From assembly GCA_012799075.1 (NCBI GenBank), contig JAAZLZ010000024.1, positions 1 through 17,450 on the forward strand: DNA of 17,450 bases, read 5' to 3'. The notes below the pieces were generated by a model. The model saw only the letters and a list, made by a program, of their open reading frames with translations, ran no database searches and was not told the DNA's origin. The stretch comes from Bacillota bacterium (GTDB lineage Bacteria; Bacillota; Limnochordia; JAAZLZ01). Every line of letters begins with the position of its first letter. The stretch's first letter is position 1. Position numbers and translations under genes: made by a program. Positions 6,560-13,877 of this stretch are shown in pieces.

Positions 6560-7561
6560 GTGCGTATTGCGGTAGACGCCATGGGTGGGGATTATGCACC
6601 TGACGAACTGGTCAAGGGTTCGGCCCTGGCCGCCCAGGAAGGCATCGAAGTCATCTTAGTGGGAAATACTGAGCAACTGGAGCCTCTCTGGGACGAGGTG
6701 GGCCGTCTACCCCAACTGACCATCCACCACGCCCCTGAAGTGATCACGATGGATGACCATCCAGTGGAAGCGGTCCGCAAAAAGCGCCAGTCTTCCCTGG
6801 TTCAGACAATCGAACTGGTGAAGAAGGGGCAGGCCGGGGGAGCTGTGAGCGCCGGCAATACGGGGGCCACCATGGCCGCCGCCCTCTTGCTGTTGGGACG
6901 CTTGCCGGGAGTGTTACGACCGGCCATTGGTTCACCAATGCCGACGCGAAAGGGCATGTCCATTATCCTCGATGCGGGCGCCAATGTAGATTGCCGCCCC
7001 CAGCATCTGGCCCAGTTTGCCATCATGGGCTCCCTTTATGCCTCGACGGTCCTGGGAATATCTAGCCCCAAGGTGGCCCTCTTGAACATAGGCGAGGAAG
7101 AGAGTAAGGGTTGTGAGCTAACCCTAGCGGCCCATGCCCTTCTCAAGGAAGCAGGGGCCGTCAATTACATAGGTAGTATTGAAGGTCGGGATATCTCAAC
7201 CGGCCGGGCGGATGTAATCATCTGCGATGGGTTCGTGGGCAATATCATCTTGAAGTTTGCTGAAGGGCTGGCTGAAGCATTGTTTGCCCAGCTCAAAGAG
7301 GAAATGGGCCGGAACCTGCGGGGGATAGCGGGAGGCTGGCTCCTTTTGCCTCATCTTCGCAGCATTGTCAGGCGCCTTGATTACACCGAATATGGGGGCG
7401 CTCCCCTCCTAGGCGTCGATGGCACTTGCATCATCGCCCATGGCAGTTCCAACGCCAAGGCCATTTTGAATGCCATTAGAGTCGCGGCCCAGGCGGTGGA
7501 GACCTCGTTGACTGAAAAGATCCGCTTGCGAATTCAGGAAATGGACGGTGACACCCCATGA
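6560..7561 (+). CDS. plsX: Phosphate acyltransferase PlsX
   Basis: 333 aa. PlsX converts acyl-ACP and phosphate to acyl-phosphate, the acyl donor for PlsY at the membrane, starting phospholipid synthesis. Motifs: RIAVDAMGGDYAPDELV at 2-18, SAGNTGATMAAAL at 97-109, LDAGANVDCRP at 137-147, NIGEEESKG at 176-184, GSIEGRDI at 205-212, DVIICDGFVGNIILK at 218-232 and YGGAPLLGVDGTCIIAHG at 278-295. GTG start with SD GGGAGGGGAG (6547-6556). In B. subtilis plsX is preceded by fapR; here rpmF is the upstream neighbour and no fapR is present. It overlaps fabH by ATGA. Confidence 0.97.
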   Translation: MRIAVDAMGGDYAPDELVKGSALAAQEGIEVILVGNTEQLEPLWDEVGRLPQLTIHHAPEVITMDDHPVEAVRKKRQSSLVQTIELVKKGQAGGAVSAGNTGATMAAALLLLGRLPGVLRPAIGSPMPTRKGMSIILDAGANVDCRPQHLAQFAIMGSLYASTVLGISSPKVALLNIGEEESKGCELTLAAHALLKEAGAVNYIGSIEGRDISTGRADVIICDGFVGNIILKFAEGLAEALFAQLKEEMGRNLRGIAGGWLLLPHLRSIVRRLDYTEYGGAPLLGVDGTCIIAHGSSNAKAILNAIRVAAQAVETSLTEKIRLRIQEMDGDTP

Positions 7562-8568
7562 CTAACGGAAATAAACGCAACGTGGTCATCAAGGGAACGG
7601 GTCATGCAGTACCAACTAGGGTTCTATCTAACTTTGATTTAGAGAAAATGGTGGACACTTCCGATGAATGGATCCGCACCCGGACTGGAATTCTGCGGCG
7701 ACGAATCGCCGATGAGCATACAGCTACTTCTGATCTAGCGACCGAAGCCGGTCGATTGGCTTTGGAGGACGGAGGAGTCTCGCCGGAACAACTGGACCTG
7801 ATCATCGTTGCCACCATCACCCCCGACATGTTCTTCCCCGCGACAAGCTGCCTTGTGCAAAAGAATCTCGGGGCTTGGGGCGCTGCTTGCTACGACCTTT
7901 CCGCGGGATGTTCTGGTTTGATCTATGGCTTGGATATGGCCATGCATTCCATAACCTCCGGTGCTTATAACCGAGCGTTGATCATCGGAGCGGATTGTCT
8001 CAGCAAGATCACCAATTTCCAAGACCGGACGACTTGTGTCTTGTTCGGCGACGGGGCCGGCGCCTGCCTCGTTGAGGGGGCGGACCGGGCCGGGGTGCTG
8101 GCATCCTACTTAGGTGCCGATGGAAGGGGCTGGGAGAAACTTCTCATTCGCGCTGGGGGCTCCCGTCACCCGGCAAGCCCTGCCACCTTGGAGGCAGGCT
8201 GGCACTACATTGAAATGTGCGGCAACGATGTCTTTAAGTTCGCCGTACGCATCATGGTGGAGGCCTCTTTGAAGGTCTTGGCCGATGCCGGGTTGGAGCC
8301 TGAAGACATTGACCTGTTCATTCCCCACCAGGCCAATATCCGGATCATCGAGTCCGCTGCCCATCGGCTCAAATTGAAGGACACCCAAGTGTATGTCAAT
8401 GTGGACGAATACGGCAATACCTCCGCCGCTTCCATCGGAATTGCTTTGGACGAAGCGGCCCGATCGGGACGCATCAAAGGAGGAGATCGCGTTCTTCTCG
8501 TGGGTTTCGGAGCAGGATTGACCTGGGGCGCCATGATTATCGAATGGGTGGACAAGGACAATGACTAA
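7558..8568 (+). CDS. fabH: Beta-ketoacyl-ACP synthase III
   Basis: 336 aa. FabH condenses acetyl-CoA or a branched acyl-CoA with malonyl-ACP to start fatty acid synthesis. The Cys-His-Asn triad is visible: C118 in DLSAGCSGLIYGL, H257 in FIPHQANIRI and N287 in YGNTSAASIGI; also DEWIRTRTGI at 36-45 and FGDGAGACLVE near 163-173. The ATG overlaps the plsX stop, and the 3' end overlaps fabD by eight bases. Whether it prefers branched primers, as Bacillus enzymes do, cannot be told from motifs alone. Confidence 0.97.
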   Translation: MTNGNKRNVVIKGTGHAVPTRVLSNFDLEKMVDTSDEWIRTRTGILRRRIADEHTATSDLATEAGRLALEDGGVSPEQLDLIIVATITPDMFFPATSCLVQKNLGAWGAACYDLSAGCSGLIYGLDMAMHSITSGAYNRALIIGADCLSKITNFQDRTTCVLFGDGAGACLVEGADRAGVLASYLGADGRGWEKLLIRAGGSRHPASPATLEAGWHYIEMCGNDVFKFAVRIMVEASLKVLADAGLEPEDIDLFIPHQANIRIIESAAHRLKLKDTQVYVNVDEYGNTSAASIGIALDEAARSGRIKGGDRVLLVGFGAGLTWGAMIIEWVDKDND

Positions 8569-9499
8569 GCTCGCGTTTGTCTTTCCAGGTCAAGGCTCTC
8601 AGCATGTGGGGATGGGAAGGGATTTTCATGACGCAAGCCGGGCAGCCCGGGCCATCTGGGAAGAGGCCGACCAGGTATTGGGATTCTCTCTTCGACGCCT
8701 ATGTTTTGAAGGTCCTGCAGAAGTCCTGCAGCAAACAGCCTATGCCCAACCCGCCCTGTTGACGGCAAGCATCGCCTGTCATCGGGTATTATTGGCCCAC
8801 GGGATTGAGGCCGAGATGTATGCCGGACACAGTCTCGGGGAATATTCGGCCTTGGTTGCTGCAGGTGCTCTGCCTTTTGCCGATGCCTTAAGCCTGGTTC
8901 GCCGGCGGGGTGAACTGATGGAAGAGGCGTACCCCAAAGGCCAGGGAGGCATGACGGCCATCTTGGGACTGGACCGAACCTTTGTGGATGAGCTTTGCAC
9001 CCTAGCTGGCGGCGTGGTTGAAGTTGCCAACTACAACTGCCCCAGGCAAGTGGTTATTTCCGGCGAGCAAAAGGCCCTAGAAGCAGCCCGCCAGCTGGCC
9101 CTGAAGATGGGAGCAAGGCGAGTCATCCCGCTGGATGTGTCCGGACCTTTCCACAGTTCCTTGATGGCCCCCGCGGCTAGGGCTTTGGCCCCCAGTCTAG
9201 AGGCCCTTGAACCATGTGCGCCTTCGGGTGATGTCTACAGCAGCGTCAATGGCAAGGTAGCGTCAGCCAACGAAATTAAGGACATCCTGGCCGCCCAATT
9301 GACTAATCCGGTTCGATGGGAAGAAACCATCGAGGCCATGCTGGTCCATGGGGCCGAGGCCTTTGTTGAAGTAGGCCCGGGGAAGGTTCTTGGGGGATTG
9401 ATCAGACGGATTGCCAAAGACACAGCTATTTATAGCGCAGCGGAGCCCCGCGGCCTGGAAAAACTGGTTGCATCAAAGAAAGGGGATATAGTAAGATGA
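8561..9499 (+). CDS. fabD: Malonyl-CoA:ACP transacylase
   Basis: 312 aa, usual length. FabD moves the malonyl group from malonyl-CoA to ACP, supplying the extender unit for FabH and FabF. Motifs: FPGQGSQ at 8-14, catalytic Ser S91 in GHSLGEYSALVAAG, R116 before GELMEEA, H198 in GPFHSSLM, and VEVGPGKVLGGL at 269-280. Starts at ATG 8561 inside the fabH 3' end, with AAGGA just upstream, and ends in an ATGA overlap with fabG. No sign of extra domains. Confidence 0.97.
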   Translation: MTKLAFVFPGQGSQHVGMGRDFHDASRAARAIWEEADQVLGFSLRRLCFEGPAEVLQQTAYAQPALLTASIACHRVLLAHGIEAEMYAGHSLGEYSALVAAGALPFADALSLVRRRGELMEEAYPKGQGGMTAILGLDRTFVDELCTLAGGVVEVANYNCPRQVVISGEQKALEAARQLALKMGARRVIPLDVSGPFHSSLMAPAARALAPSLEALEPCAPSGDVYSSVNGKVASANEIKDILAAQLTNPVRWEETIEAMLVHGAEAFVEVGPGKVLGGLIRRIAKDTAIYSAAEPRGLEKLVASKKGDIVR

Positions 9500-10233
9500 G
9501 ACTAGTGGGCAAGGTGGCCCTGGTAACGGGGGGCACCCGAGGAATCGGCCGGGCCATAGCCGCACGCTTGGCTCAGGACGGTGCAAAGGTGGCCGTTTGC
9601 GGACGCACAGAAGAACTCGCCCAGCAAGCAGCCAGCCAGTTGTCCCCTGATGGTCAAGTGATAGGGTTAGGTGCTGACGTTTCCGACTCATTGGCGGTGG
9701 AGGCCCTAATTGGGCGAGTCCTCGATGAGTGGGGCGGCCTGCATATCCTGGTGAATAACGCCGGCATCACCAGAGATGGACTCCTCCTGCGAATGAAGGA
9801 GGCCGATTGGGACACAGTGCTTGCCGTCAACTTGAAGGGTGTGTTCAACTGTTGCCAAGGGGCAATTCGCACCATGCTCAAGGAACGCTGGGGGAGGGTA
9901 ATTAACATTTCTTCGGTAGTGGGCATCATGGGTAATTCCGGGCAAACCAACTATGCCGCAGCTAAAGCCGGCATTATCGGTTTTAGTAAGAGCCTTGCCC
10001 GAGAGGTGGCCGGTCGCGGCATTACGGTCAATGTGGTTGCCCCGGGATTCATCGAGACCGATATGACCGCATCCCTCAAAGAAGACCAGCGGATGCGGTT
10101 GCTCCAACAAATTCCGGTTGGTCGGATCGGCCATCCTGATGAAGTGGCAGCCGCGGTGGCTTTTCTAGTCAGCGATGAGGCAAGCTACATTACTGGTCAA
10201 GTAATGCAAGTCAACGGCGGATTACTAATGTAA
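9496..10233 (+). CDS. fabG: 3-oxoacyl-ACP reductase
   Basis: 245 aa short-chain dehydrogenase. FabG reduces beta-ketoacyl-ACP to beta-hydroxyacyl-ACP with NADPH, the first reduction of each elongation cycle. Motifs: Rossmann TGGTRGIG at 11-18, NNAG at 87-90, and active-site N112, S140 (INISSVVG), Y153 and K157 (NYAAAKAG); the C-terminus ITGQVMQVNGG is typical. The position in a fab operon distinguishes it from other SDR enzymes. Translationally coupled to fabD by ATGA, and followed by a clear SD for acpP. Confidence 0.96.
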   Translation: MRLVGKVALVTGGTRGIGRAIAARLAQDGAKVAVCGRTEELAQQAASQLSPDGQVIGLGADVSDSLAVEALIGRVLDEWGGLHILVNNAGITRDGLLLRMKEADWDTVLAVNLKGVFNCCQGAIRTMLKERWGRVINISSVVGIMGNSGQTNYAAAKAGIIGFSKSLAREVAGRGITVNVVAPGFIETDMTASLKEDQRMRLLQQIPVGRIGHPDEVAAAVAFLVSDEASYITGQVMQVNGGLLM

Positions 10234-10255
10234 CAAGATCTTAGGAGGTGGCCCC

Positions 10256-10489
10256 GTGGATCTATTTGAACGCGTTAAACAGATCATCGTGGAGCAGCTC
10301 GGAGTGGATGAAGAACAGGTCACCCTGGATGCTTCTTTTGTGGACAATTTGGGTGCGGATTCCTTGGACATCGTGGAGTTGGTCATGACCCTTGAAGAGG
10401 AGTTCGACCTGGAAATCCCTGATGAGGACGCCGAGAACATCACAACGGTTGGCAGTGCCGTTGAGTATCTTAAGGAACGAGTGGAGTAG
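10256..10489 (+). CDS. acpP: Acyl carrier protein
   Basis: 77 aa, very acidic four-helix carrier. It holds growing acyl chains on a phosphopantetheine attached to S36 in GADSLD (33-38). GTG start with one of the strongest SDs in the window (AGGAGGTG, 10243-10250). The separate strong SD, not an overlap, fits the need for much more ACP than the enzymes around it. A long hairpin follows before fabF. Confidence 0.98.
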   Translation: MDLFERVKQIIVEQLGVDEEQVTLDASFVDNLGADSLDIVELVMTLEEEFDLEIPDEDAENITTVGSAVEYLKERVE

Positions 10490-10523
10490 GTCCCTGGTTT
10501 TTATCACCGCCCTTTGATCATCG

Positions 10524-10557
10524 GTCGCCCACGGTGACCACATTTGCCGTGGGCGAC
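10524..10557 (+). promoter_or_regulatory. Strong hairpin between acpP and fabF, without a T-run
   Basis: GTCGCCCACGG (10524-10534) and CCGTGGGCGAC (10547-10557) are perfect 11-bp inverted repeats with a 12-base loop. No T-run follows, so it is not a classical terminator. An alternative short stem, GGTCGCC (10523-10529) with GGTGACC (10533-10539) including one G-T pair, competes with it. It could protect the acpP 3' end, be an RNA processing site, or act as an attenuator. Function is inferred. Confidence 0.65.
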
Positions 10558-10582
10558 ATTCATAGCAAAGTGGGGTGGCATG

Positions 10583-11830
10583 ATGACTAATAAACGCCGT
10601 GTTGTCATCACAGGGATGGGTGTAATCTCACCCATCGGCAGCACTTTGGAATCATTCTGGCATTCCTTGGTTGCAGGCAACTCAGGTGTCTGCAAAATCA
10701 CCCGGTTCGATGCCTCTAAGTTCTCAACCCAAATTGCTGCGGAAGTAAAGGGGTTTGAACCGACTGAGCATCTGGGTGCAAAAGAAGCCCGGCGTATGGA
10801 CCGGTTCACCCAGTTTGCTGTAGTGGCCGCCAAGCAGGCCCTTGAAGATGCCAAGCTAACCATCGATGAGAGCAACGCCCACCGGATCGGCGTGATCGTT
10901 GGTTCGGGAATCGGCGGGATAGAGACATTGGAGCAGGAGGCCATCGCACTCTACGAACGGGGTCCTGGCAGGGTCAGCCCCTTCTTGGTGCCGATGCTCA
11001 TCCCCGATATGGCGGCGGGGCAGATTTCCATCATCACCGGAGCCAAAGGACACAATTCCGCTACCGTGACCGCTTGTGCTACGGGAAGCCATTGCATTGG
11101 GGATGCTTATCGGGTCATCGAGCGGGGGTGTGCGGATGCAATGATCGCCGGCGGCAGTGAAGCAGCCTTGAGCAGGCTGGCCATGGCGGGTTTTTGCTCG
11201 GCCAGAACCATGTCCGTTCGCAATGATGATCCAAAGGGCGCGTGTCGGCCCTTTGACTTGCATCGGGATGGATTCGTGCTTGGGGAGGGCGCAGGGATCC
11301 TCATTTTGGAAGAACTGGAAAGCGCCCTGCGTCGGGGAGCCCAAATCCATGGGGAAATCATCGGTTATGGAGCGACCGCCGACGCATACCATATCACCGC
11401 TCCTGCGCCCGAAGGTGAAGGCGCTGCCCGGGCCATGCTAAGCGCCCTAGACGATGCTAAGCTTACCTTTAGGGATGTAGATTACATCAACGCCCATGGA
11501 ACGGGAACCAAATACAATGACCAAACGGAGACCCAGGCAATCAAACGGGTGTTTAAGGAGCATGCCTACCAGGTTCCCATCAGTTCTACCAAGTCCATGA
11601 CAGGTCATCTTTTGGGAGCGGCGGGGGGAGTAGAGGCCATCGCTTCCTTGCTGGCCGTCAAGCACCGACAGATACCCCCAACGATTAACCTCACCACACC
11701 AGATCCCTCCTGTGATTTGGATTACGTCCCCAATGAAGCCCGGAAAGCCAATTTAGACATTGTCATGTCCAATTCGTTCGGTTTTGGAGGACATAATGCC
11801 GTCCTTATCTTTCGTCGCTACAGCAAGTAA
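10583..11830 (+). CDS. fabF: Beta-ketoacyl-ACP synthase II
   Basis: 415 aa, family length. FabF extends acyl-ACP by condensation with malonyl-ACP. The catalytic Cys-His-His set is visible: C165 in TVTACATGSH, H305 in NAHGTGT and H342 in MTGHLLGAAGG, with K337 in SSTKS. N-terminus RRVVITGMGVISPIG and C-terminal SNSFGFGGHNA are typical. ATG 10583 gives about 7 bases from the GGGG of the SD; ATG 10580 is directly before it and also possible. A TTG at 10544 lies inside the hairpin and would add an atypical leader. rnc follows after 15 bases. Confidence 0.96.
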   Translation: MTNKRRVVITGMGVISPIGSTLESFWHSLVAGNSGVCKITRFDASKFSTQIAAEVKGFEPTEHLGAKEARRMDRFTQFAVVAAKQALEDAKLTIDESNAHRIGVIVGSGIGGIETLEQEAIALYERGPGRVSPFLVPMLIPDMAAGQISIITGAKGHNSATVTACATGSHCIGDAYRVIERGCADAMIAGGSEAALSRLAMAGFCSARTMSVRNDDPKGACRPFDLHRDGFVLGEGAGILILEELESALRRGAQIHGEIIGYGATADAYHITAPAPEGEGAARAMLSALDDAKLTFRDVDYINAHGTGTKYNDQTETQAIKRVFKEHAYQVPISSTKSMTGHLLGAAGGVEAIASLLAVKHRQIPPTINLTTPDPSCDLDYVPNEARKANLDIVMSNSFGFGGHNAVLIFRRYSK

Positions 11831-11845
11831 GCAGAGGTGGCTGAT

Positions 11846-12559
11846 ATGGCAAATACAGATGCACAATGGAACAGATGGGCGCAAGAAACCCTTGGTTATA
11901 CCTTTAAGAACCTGTCTCTGCTGCGATTGGCCCTCACCCACACTTCCTTTGCCAATGAAACCCACGCTGCAGCCCACGGCGACAATGAAAGGCTGGAGCT
12001 GTTAGGTGATGCCGTGCTGGGCCTTATCGTTACAGAACATCTTTATAATCGTCTAGAAGAAGCACCGGAGGGGCATTTGGCCCGACTCCGGTCGGCAGTA
12101 GTCTGTGAACCTTCTTTGGCCTGCGTAGCCCGTCGATTGGGTTTGGGTCAAGTCCTCTTTTTGGGTAAAGGGGAAGCGAAGAGCGGTGGACGGCACCGCT
12201 CTTCAACCCTATGTGATGCCTTTGAGGCCGTCGTGGGTGCCCTTTACCTTGACGGAGGGCTTGATGTAGCCCGCAAATTCGTCCTATCCAGCGTCGCCAA
12301 GGAGATTAATCGTGTAATCGCCGGCGATACATTGGTCGATCCTAAGACCCAACTGCAGGAGCTGGTTCAAGAAAAGGAAAAAGAAACGCCCATGTACCGG
12401 CTGGTAAGGGCCGAGGGGCCAGACCATAACAAAACCTTCACTGTGGAAGTCTACTGGCAAGACCTGGTGCGGGGGACAGGCTCAGGTCGATCGAAAAAAG
12501 CCGCCGAGCAAGCGGCGGCAAAAGAAGCCTTGGACCGGATCACCGTCATAAATGCCTGA
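11846..12559 (+). CDS. rnc: Ribonuclease III
   Basis: 237 aa. RNase III cuts double-stranded RNA, mainly in rRNA precursor processing and mRNA turnover. The signature NERLELLGDAVL is at 47-58; metal-binding acidic residues are E48, E51, D55, D124 and E127 (in DAFEAVVGALYLD). A C-terminal dsRNA-binding domain is at ~165-232 (DPKTQLQELVQ, then GRSKKAAEQAAAKEAL). SD GAGGTGG (11834-11840) favours ATG 11846 over GTG 11837, which lies in the SD. In B. subtilis rnc likewise sits between acpA and smc; here three genes intervene before smc. The 3' end overlaps the opposite-strand regulator by 14 bases. Confidence 0.97.
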   Translation: MANTDAQWNRWAQETLGYTFKNLSLLRLALTHTSFANETHAAAHGDNERLELLGDAVLGLIVTEHLYNRLEEAPEGHLARLRSAVVCEPSLACVARRLGLGQVLFLGKGEAKSGGRHRSSTLCDAFEAVVGALYLDGGLDVARKFVLSSVAKEINRVIAGDTLVDPKTQLQELVQEKEKETPMYRLVRAEGPDHNKTFTVEVYWQDLVRGTGSGRSKKAAEQAAAKEALDRITVINA

Positions 12560-13136
12560 CCATCCGGACTACTTTGCCCACCAGGGCGCGGCTTTTCTTT
12601 GACAGAGTGCCAAACTTCGAGCCCCGGAGGGGATGGATGATCAGATATTCATCACCAATATCATATAGTCGGCGAAGCTGCGGCTGATCGTTCTCCCCTG
12701 AAACAAGGAACAAATCGCCGCTGACGAAATTAGCCCGGGGATCGACGATAATCAGGTCGTTTATCCCAACGAGTGGATAGTAGTCATCGGTTGAGATGGC
12801 CAAGGCAAAGCTGGCAGTACTCAGTTCACCTTCGCCTACCACAAGGGGGATGACCGATTCGACTTCCTCTTGCGGTGGCCCCGGGGCATGGGTGCTGCCC
12901 TGCAAGGGCAGTTCTTGAACGGTATAGCGGATGCCGGACTCGGCCACCTGGCTGTAAGGTCTCCTCTCCCAGGCGAGCACCTCGTCTTTGAACTCGCGAA
13001 GCCCCTTGTAGCCCCACTTGTTGAGCCAGTAATAAATCGATTTTTCCTGGGCATATCCCAGCTGCCGGGCCAATTCCTTCCCGGTGATGCTGGGGTTTTT
13101 TTGAATCAATAGGGCCATCTTTTCCAAATTATCCAC
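12546..13136 (-). CDS. LexA-like regulator: HTH plus S24-type domain with apparently lost catalytic residues
   Basis: 196 aa from GTG 13136, chosen because AAAGGGG stands six bases before it; a TTG at 13181 is further upstream without a clear SD. Residues ~2-53 form a helix-turn-helix (SITGKELARQLGYAQEKSIY at 16-35, then YWLNKWGYKGLREF). A linker leads to a LexA/S24-like domain at ~95-196: ALAISTDDYYPLVGINDLII at 111-130, VDPRANFVSGDLFLV at 131-145, QLRRLYD at 153-159 and ALVGKVVRMVR at 184-194. By eye, the Ser of the usual G-D-S-M-x-P motif aligns with D118 and the catalytic Lys with R155, so self-cleavage looks impossible; no Ala-Gly cleavage site is evident. It probably binds DNA and perhaps dimerises through this domain. 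Target and signal are unknown. Confidence 0.8.
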   Translation of the reverse strand: MDNLEKMALLIQKNPSITGKELARQLGYAQEKSIYYWLNKWGYKGLREFKDEVLAWERRPYSQVAESGIRYTVQELPLQGSTHAPGPPQEEVESVIPLVVGEGELSTASFALAISTDDYYPLVGINDLIIVDPRANFVSGDLFLVSGENDQPQLRRLYDIGDEYLIIHPLRGSKFGTLSKKSRALVGKVVRMVRHL

Positions 13137-13277
13137 ATGAATCCCCTTTCCCAACAGGGCACAGCCAATCCCTACATACAAATTATGGGATCGGAACTAA
13201 AAACCTTTACCATAAACGTGGCAACTTCTTGATGCAGCTGTACCGTCCTCATGTATGGCACAAAACCTTCAACTAAA

Positions 13278-13306
13278 GAAGGATTTTTCAGTTAATTGGC
13301 GAATAA
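13278..13306 (+). promoter_or_regulatory. Sigma-H-type promoter of spoVS
   Basis: GAAGGATTT (13278-13286) fits the sigma-H -35 consensus RNAGGAWWW at every position, and GGCGAATAA (13298-13306) fits RNNGAATWW at every position; the 11-base spacer is within the 11-12 reported for B. subtilis. Transcription would start near 13312, giving a leader of about 160 bases to spoVS. spoVS is sigma-H-dependent in B. subtilis, so match and context agree. Confidence 0.78.
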
Positions 13307-13321
13307 GTTTACCAAGAGAAT

Positions 13322-13453
13322 ATGGGTGCCCTTGAGGAAACCGTCAGAATACCCAAACGAGGTGATGACAGCAGGAAAAGGTTCACTAAACATACCCGTA
13401 ATCCCAGCCAGAGGAAAGGTTTCCAAGCTGTAGTACTGACTAGCAATGTTTGA
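13322..13453 (+). CDS. Possible 43-aa basic leader ORF upstream of spoVS (doubtful)
   Basis: ATG at 13322 opens 43 codons ending at TGA 13451-13453, 18 bases before spoVS and starting about 10 bases after the predicted sigma-H transcript start. The product is rich in Arg/Lys (PKRGDDSRKRF, KHTRNPSQRK) and matches nothing I know. The upstream SD is weak (AAGAGA). It may be chance; its position alone makes it worth recording. Confidence 0.25.
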   Translation: MGALEETVRIPKRGDDSRKRFTKHTRNPSQRKGFQAVVLTSNV

Positions 13454-13471
13454 AACAGAAGGAGGACTACC

Positions 13472-13732
13472 ATGGAGATACTCAAGGTGGCAGCACATTC
13501 CAAGCCAAAGTCGGTTGCAGGGGCTCTGGCCGCCGTGGTTCGGGAAATGGGGTCGGCGGAACTACAAGCTGTAGGTGCGGGGGCTGTAAACCAGGCCATC
13601 AAAGCCATTGCAATTAGTAGGGGGTTCGTCGCCCCGAACGGCATCGATCTGGTTTGCATACCCGCCTTCGCCGAGATCGAAATTGACAACCAAGAAAGAA
13701 CTGCCATTCGCTTCTTAGTTGAACCCCGCTAA
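13472..13732 (+). CDS. spoVS: Stage V sporulation protein S
   Basis: 86 aa. Nearly every recognisable SpoVS feature is present: MEILKVAAHSKPKSVAGALA, VREMGSAELQAVGAGAVNQA, IAISRGFVAPNGIDL, IPAFAEIEIDNQERTAI and the C-terminal VEPR. SpoVS is a small Alba-like protein thought to bind nucleic acid; in B. subtilis its loss blocks sporulation at stage V and alters septation. SD AGAAGGAGG (13457-13465) stands six bases before the ATG. It has its own sigma-H-like promoter and a strong terminator, so it is probably monocistronic. A SigH-like sigma gene follows. Confidence 0.98.
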   Translation: MEILKVAAHSKPKSVAGALAAVVREMGSAELQAVGAGAVNQAIKAIAISRGFVAPNGIDLVCIPAFAEIEIDNQERTAIRFLVEPR

Positions 13733-13766
13733 CAAGGGACCACGGTGTGGTTAACAGCACCAGTTG

Positions 13767-13799
13767 CTCCCCTCCCTCCAGGGAGGGGAGACCCTTTTT
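13767..13799 (+). terminator. Rho-independent terminator of spoVS
   Basis: CTCCCCTCCCT (13767-13777) and AGGGAGGGGAG (13780-13790) are perfect 11-bp inverted repeats with a two-base loop (four if the last pair opens), followed by ACCC and TTTTT (13795-13799). It starts 34 bases after the spoVS stop. It shows that open-frame extensions of the next gene into this region are not coding. Confidence 0.92.
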
Positions 13800-13877
13800 C
13801 CACCTCTTTCGGACATATTTACCTTAGACAAGCAATATATATTAGACGCGGAACCGCTAATGGAAGGGGTGGACTTC

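Larger units (their letters stand above)
13137..13471. other. 335-bp intergenic region between the LexA-like gene and spoVS
   Basis: Divergent control region. It holds the sigma-H-type promoter (13278-13306), a possible 43-codon ORF (13322-13453) and the spoVS SD (AGAAGGAGG, 13457-13465). On the minus side I see no convincing sigma-A promoter for the LexA-like gene: a CATAAT at plus 13184-13189 (minus-strand reading) lacks a good -35. No RNA gene or long repeat is apparent. Confidence 0.6.

Noticed and set aside
5631..6560. FapR operator or fapR gene in front of the plsX/fab genes
   Set aside because: I looked for the known FapR site pattern and for a FapR reading frame and saw neither.
10856..11392. 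178-codon open frame on the minus strand
   Set aside because: It lies inside fabF, whose catalytic residues are all intact; a shadow of GC-rich codon bias.
12576..12600. GCCC/GGGC hairpin followed by TTTTCTTT after rnc
   Set aside because: The stem is only 4 bp and is separated from the T-run by five bases; too weak to call a terminator.
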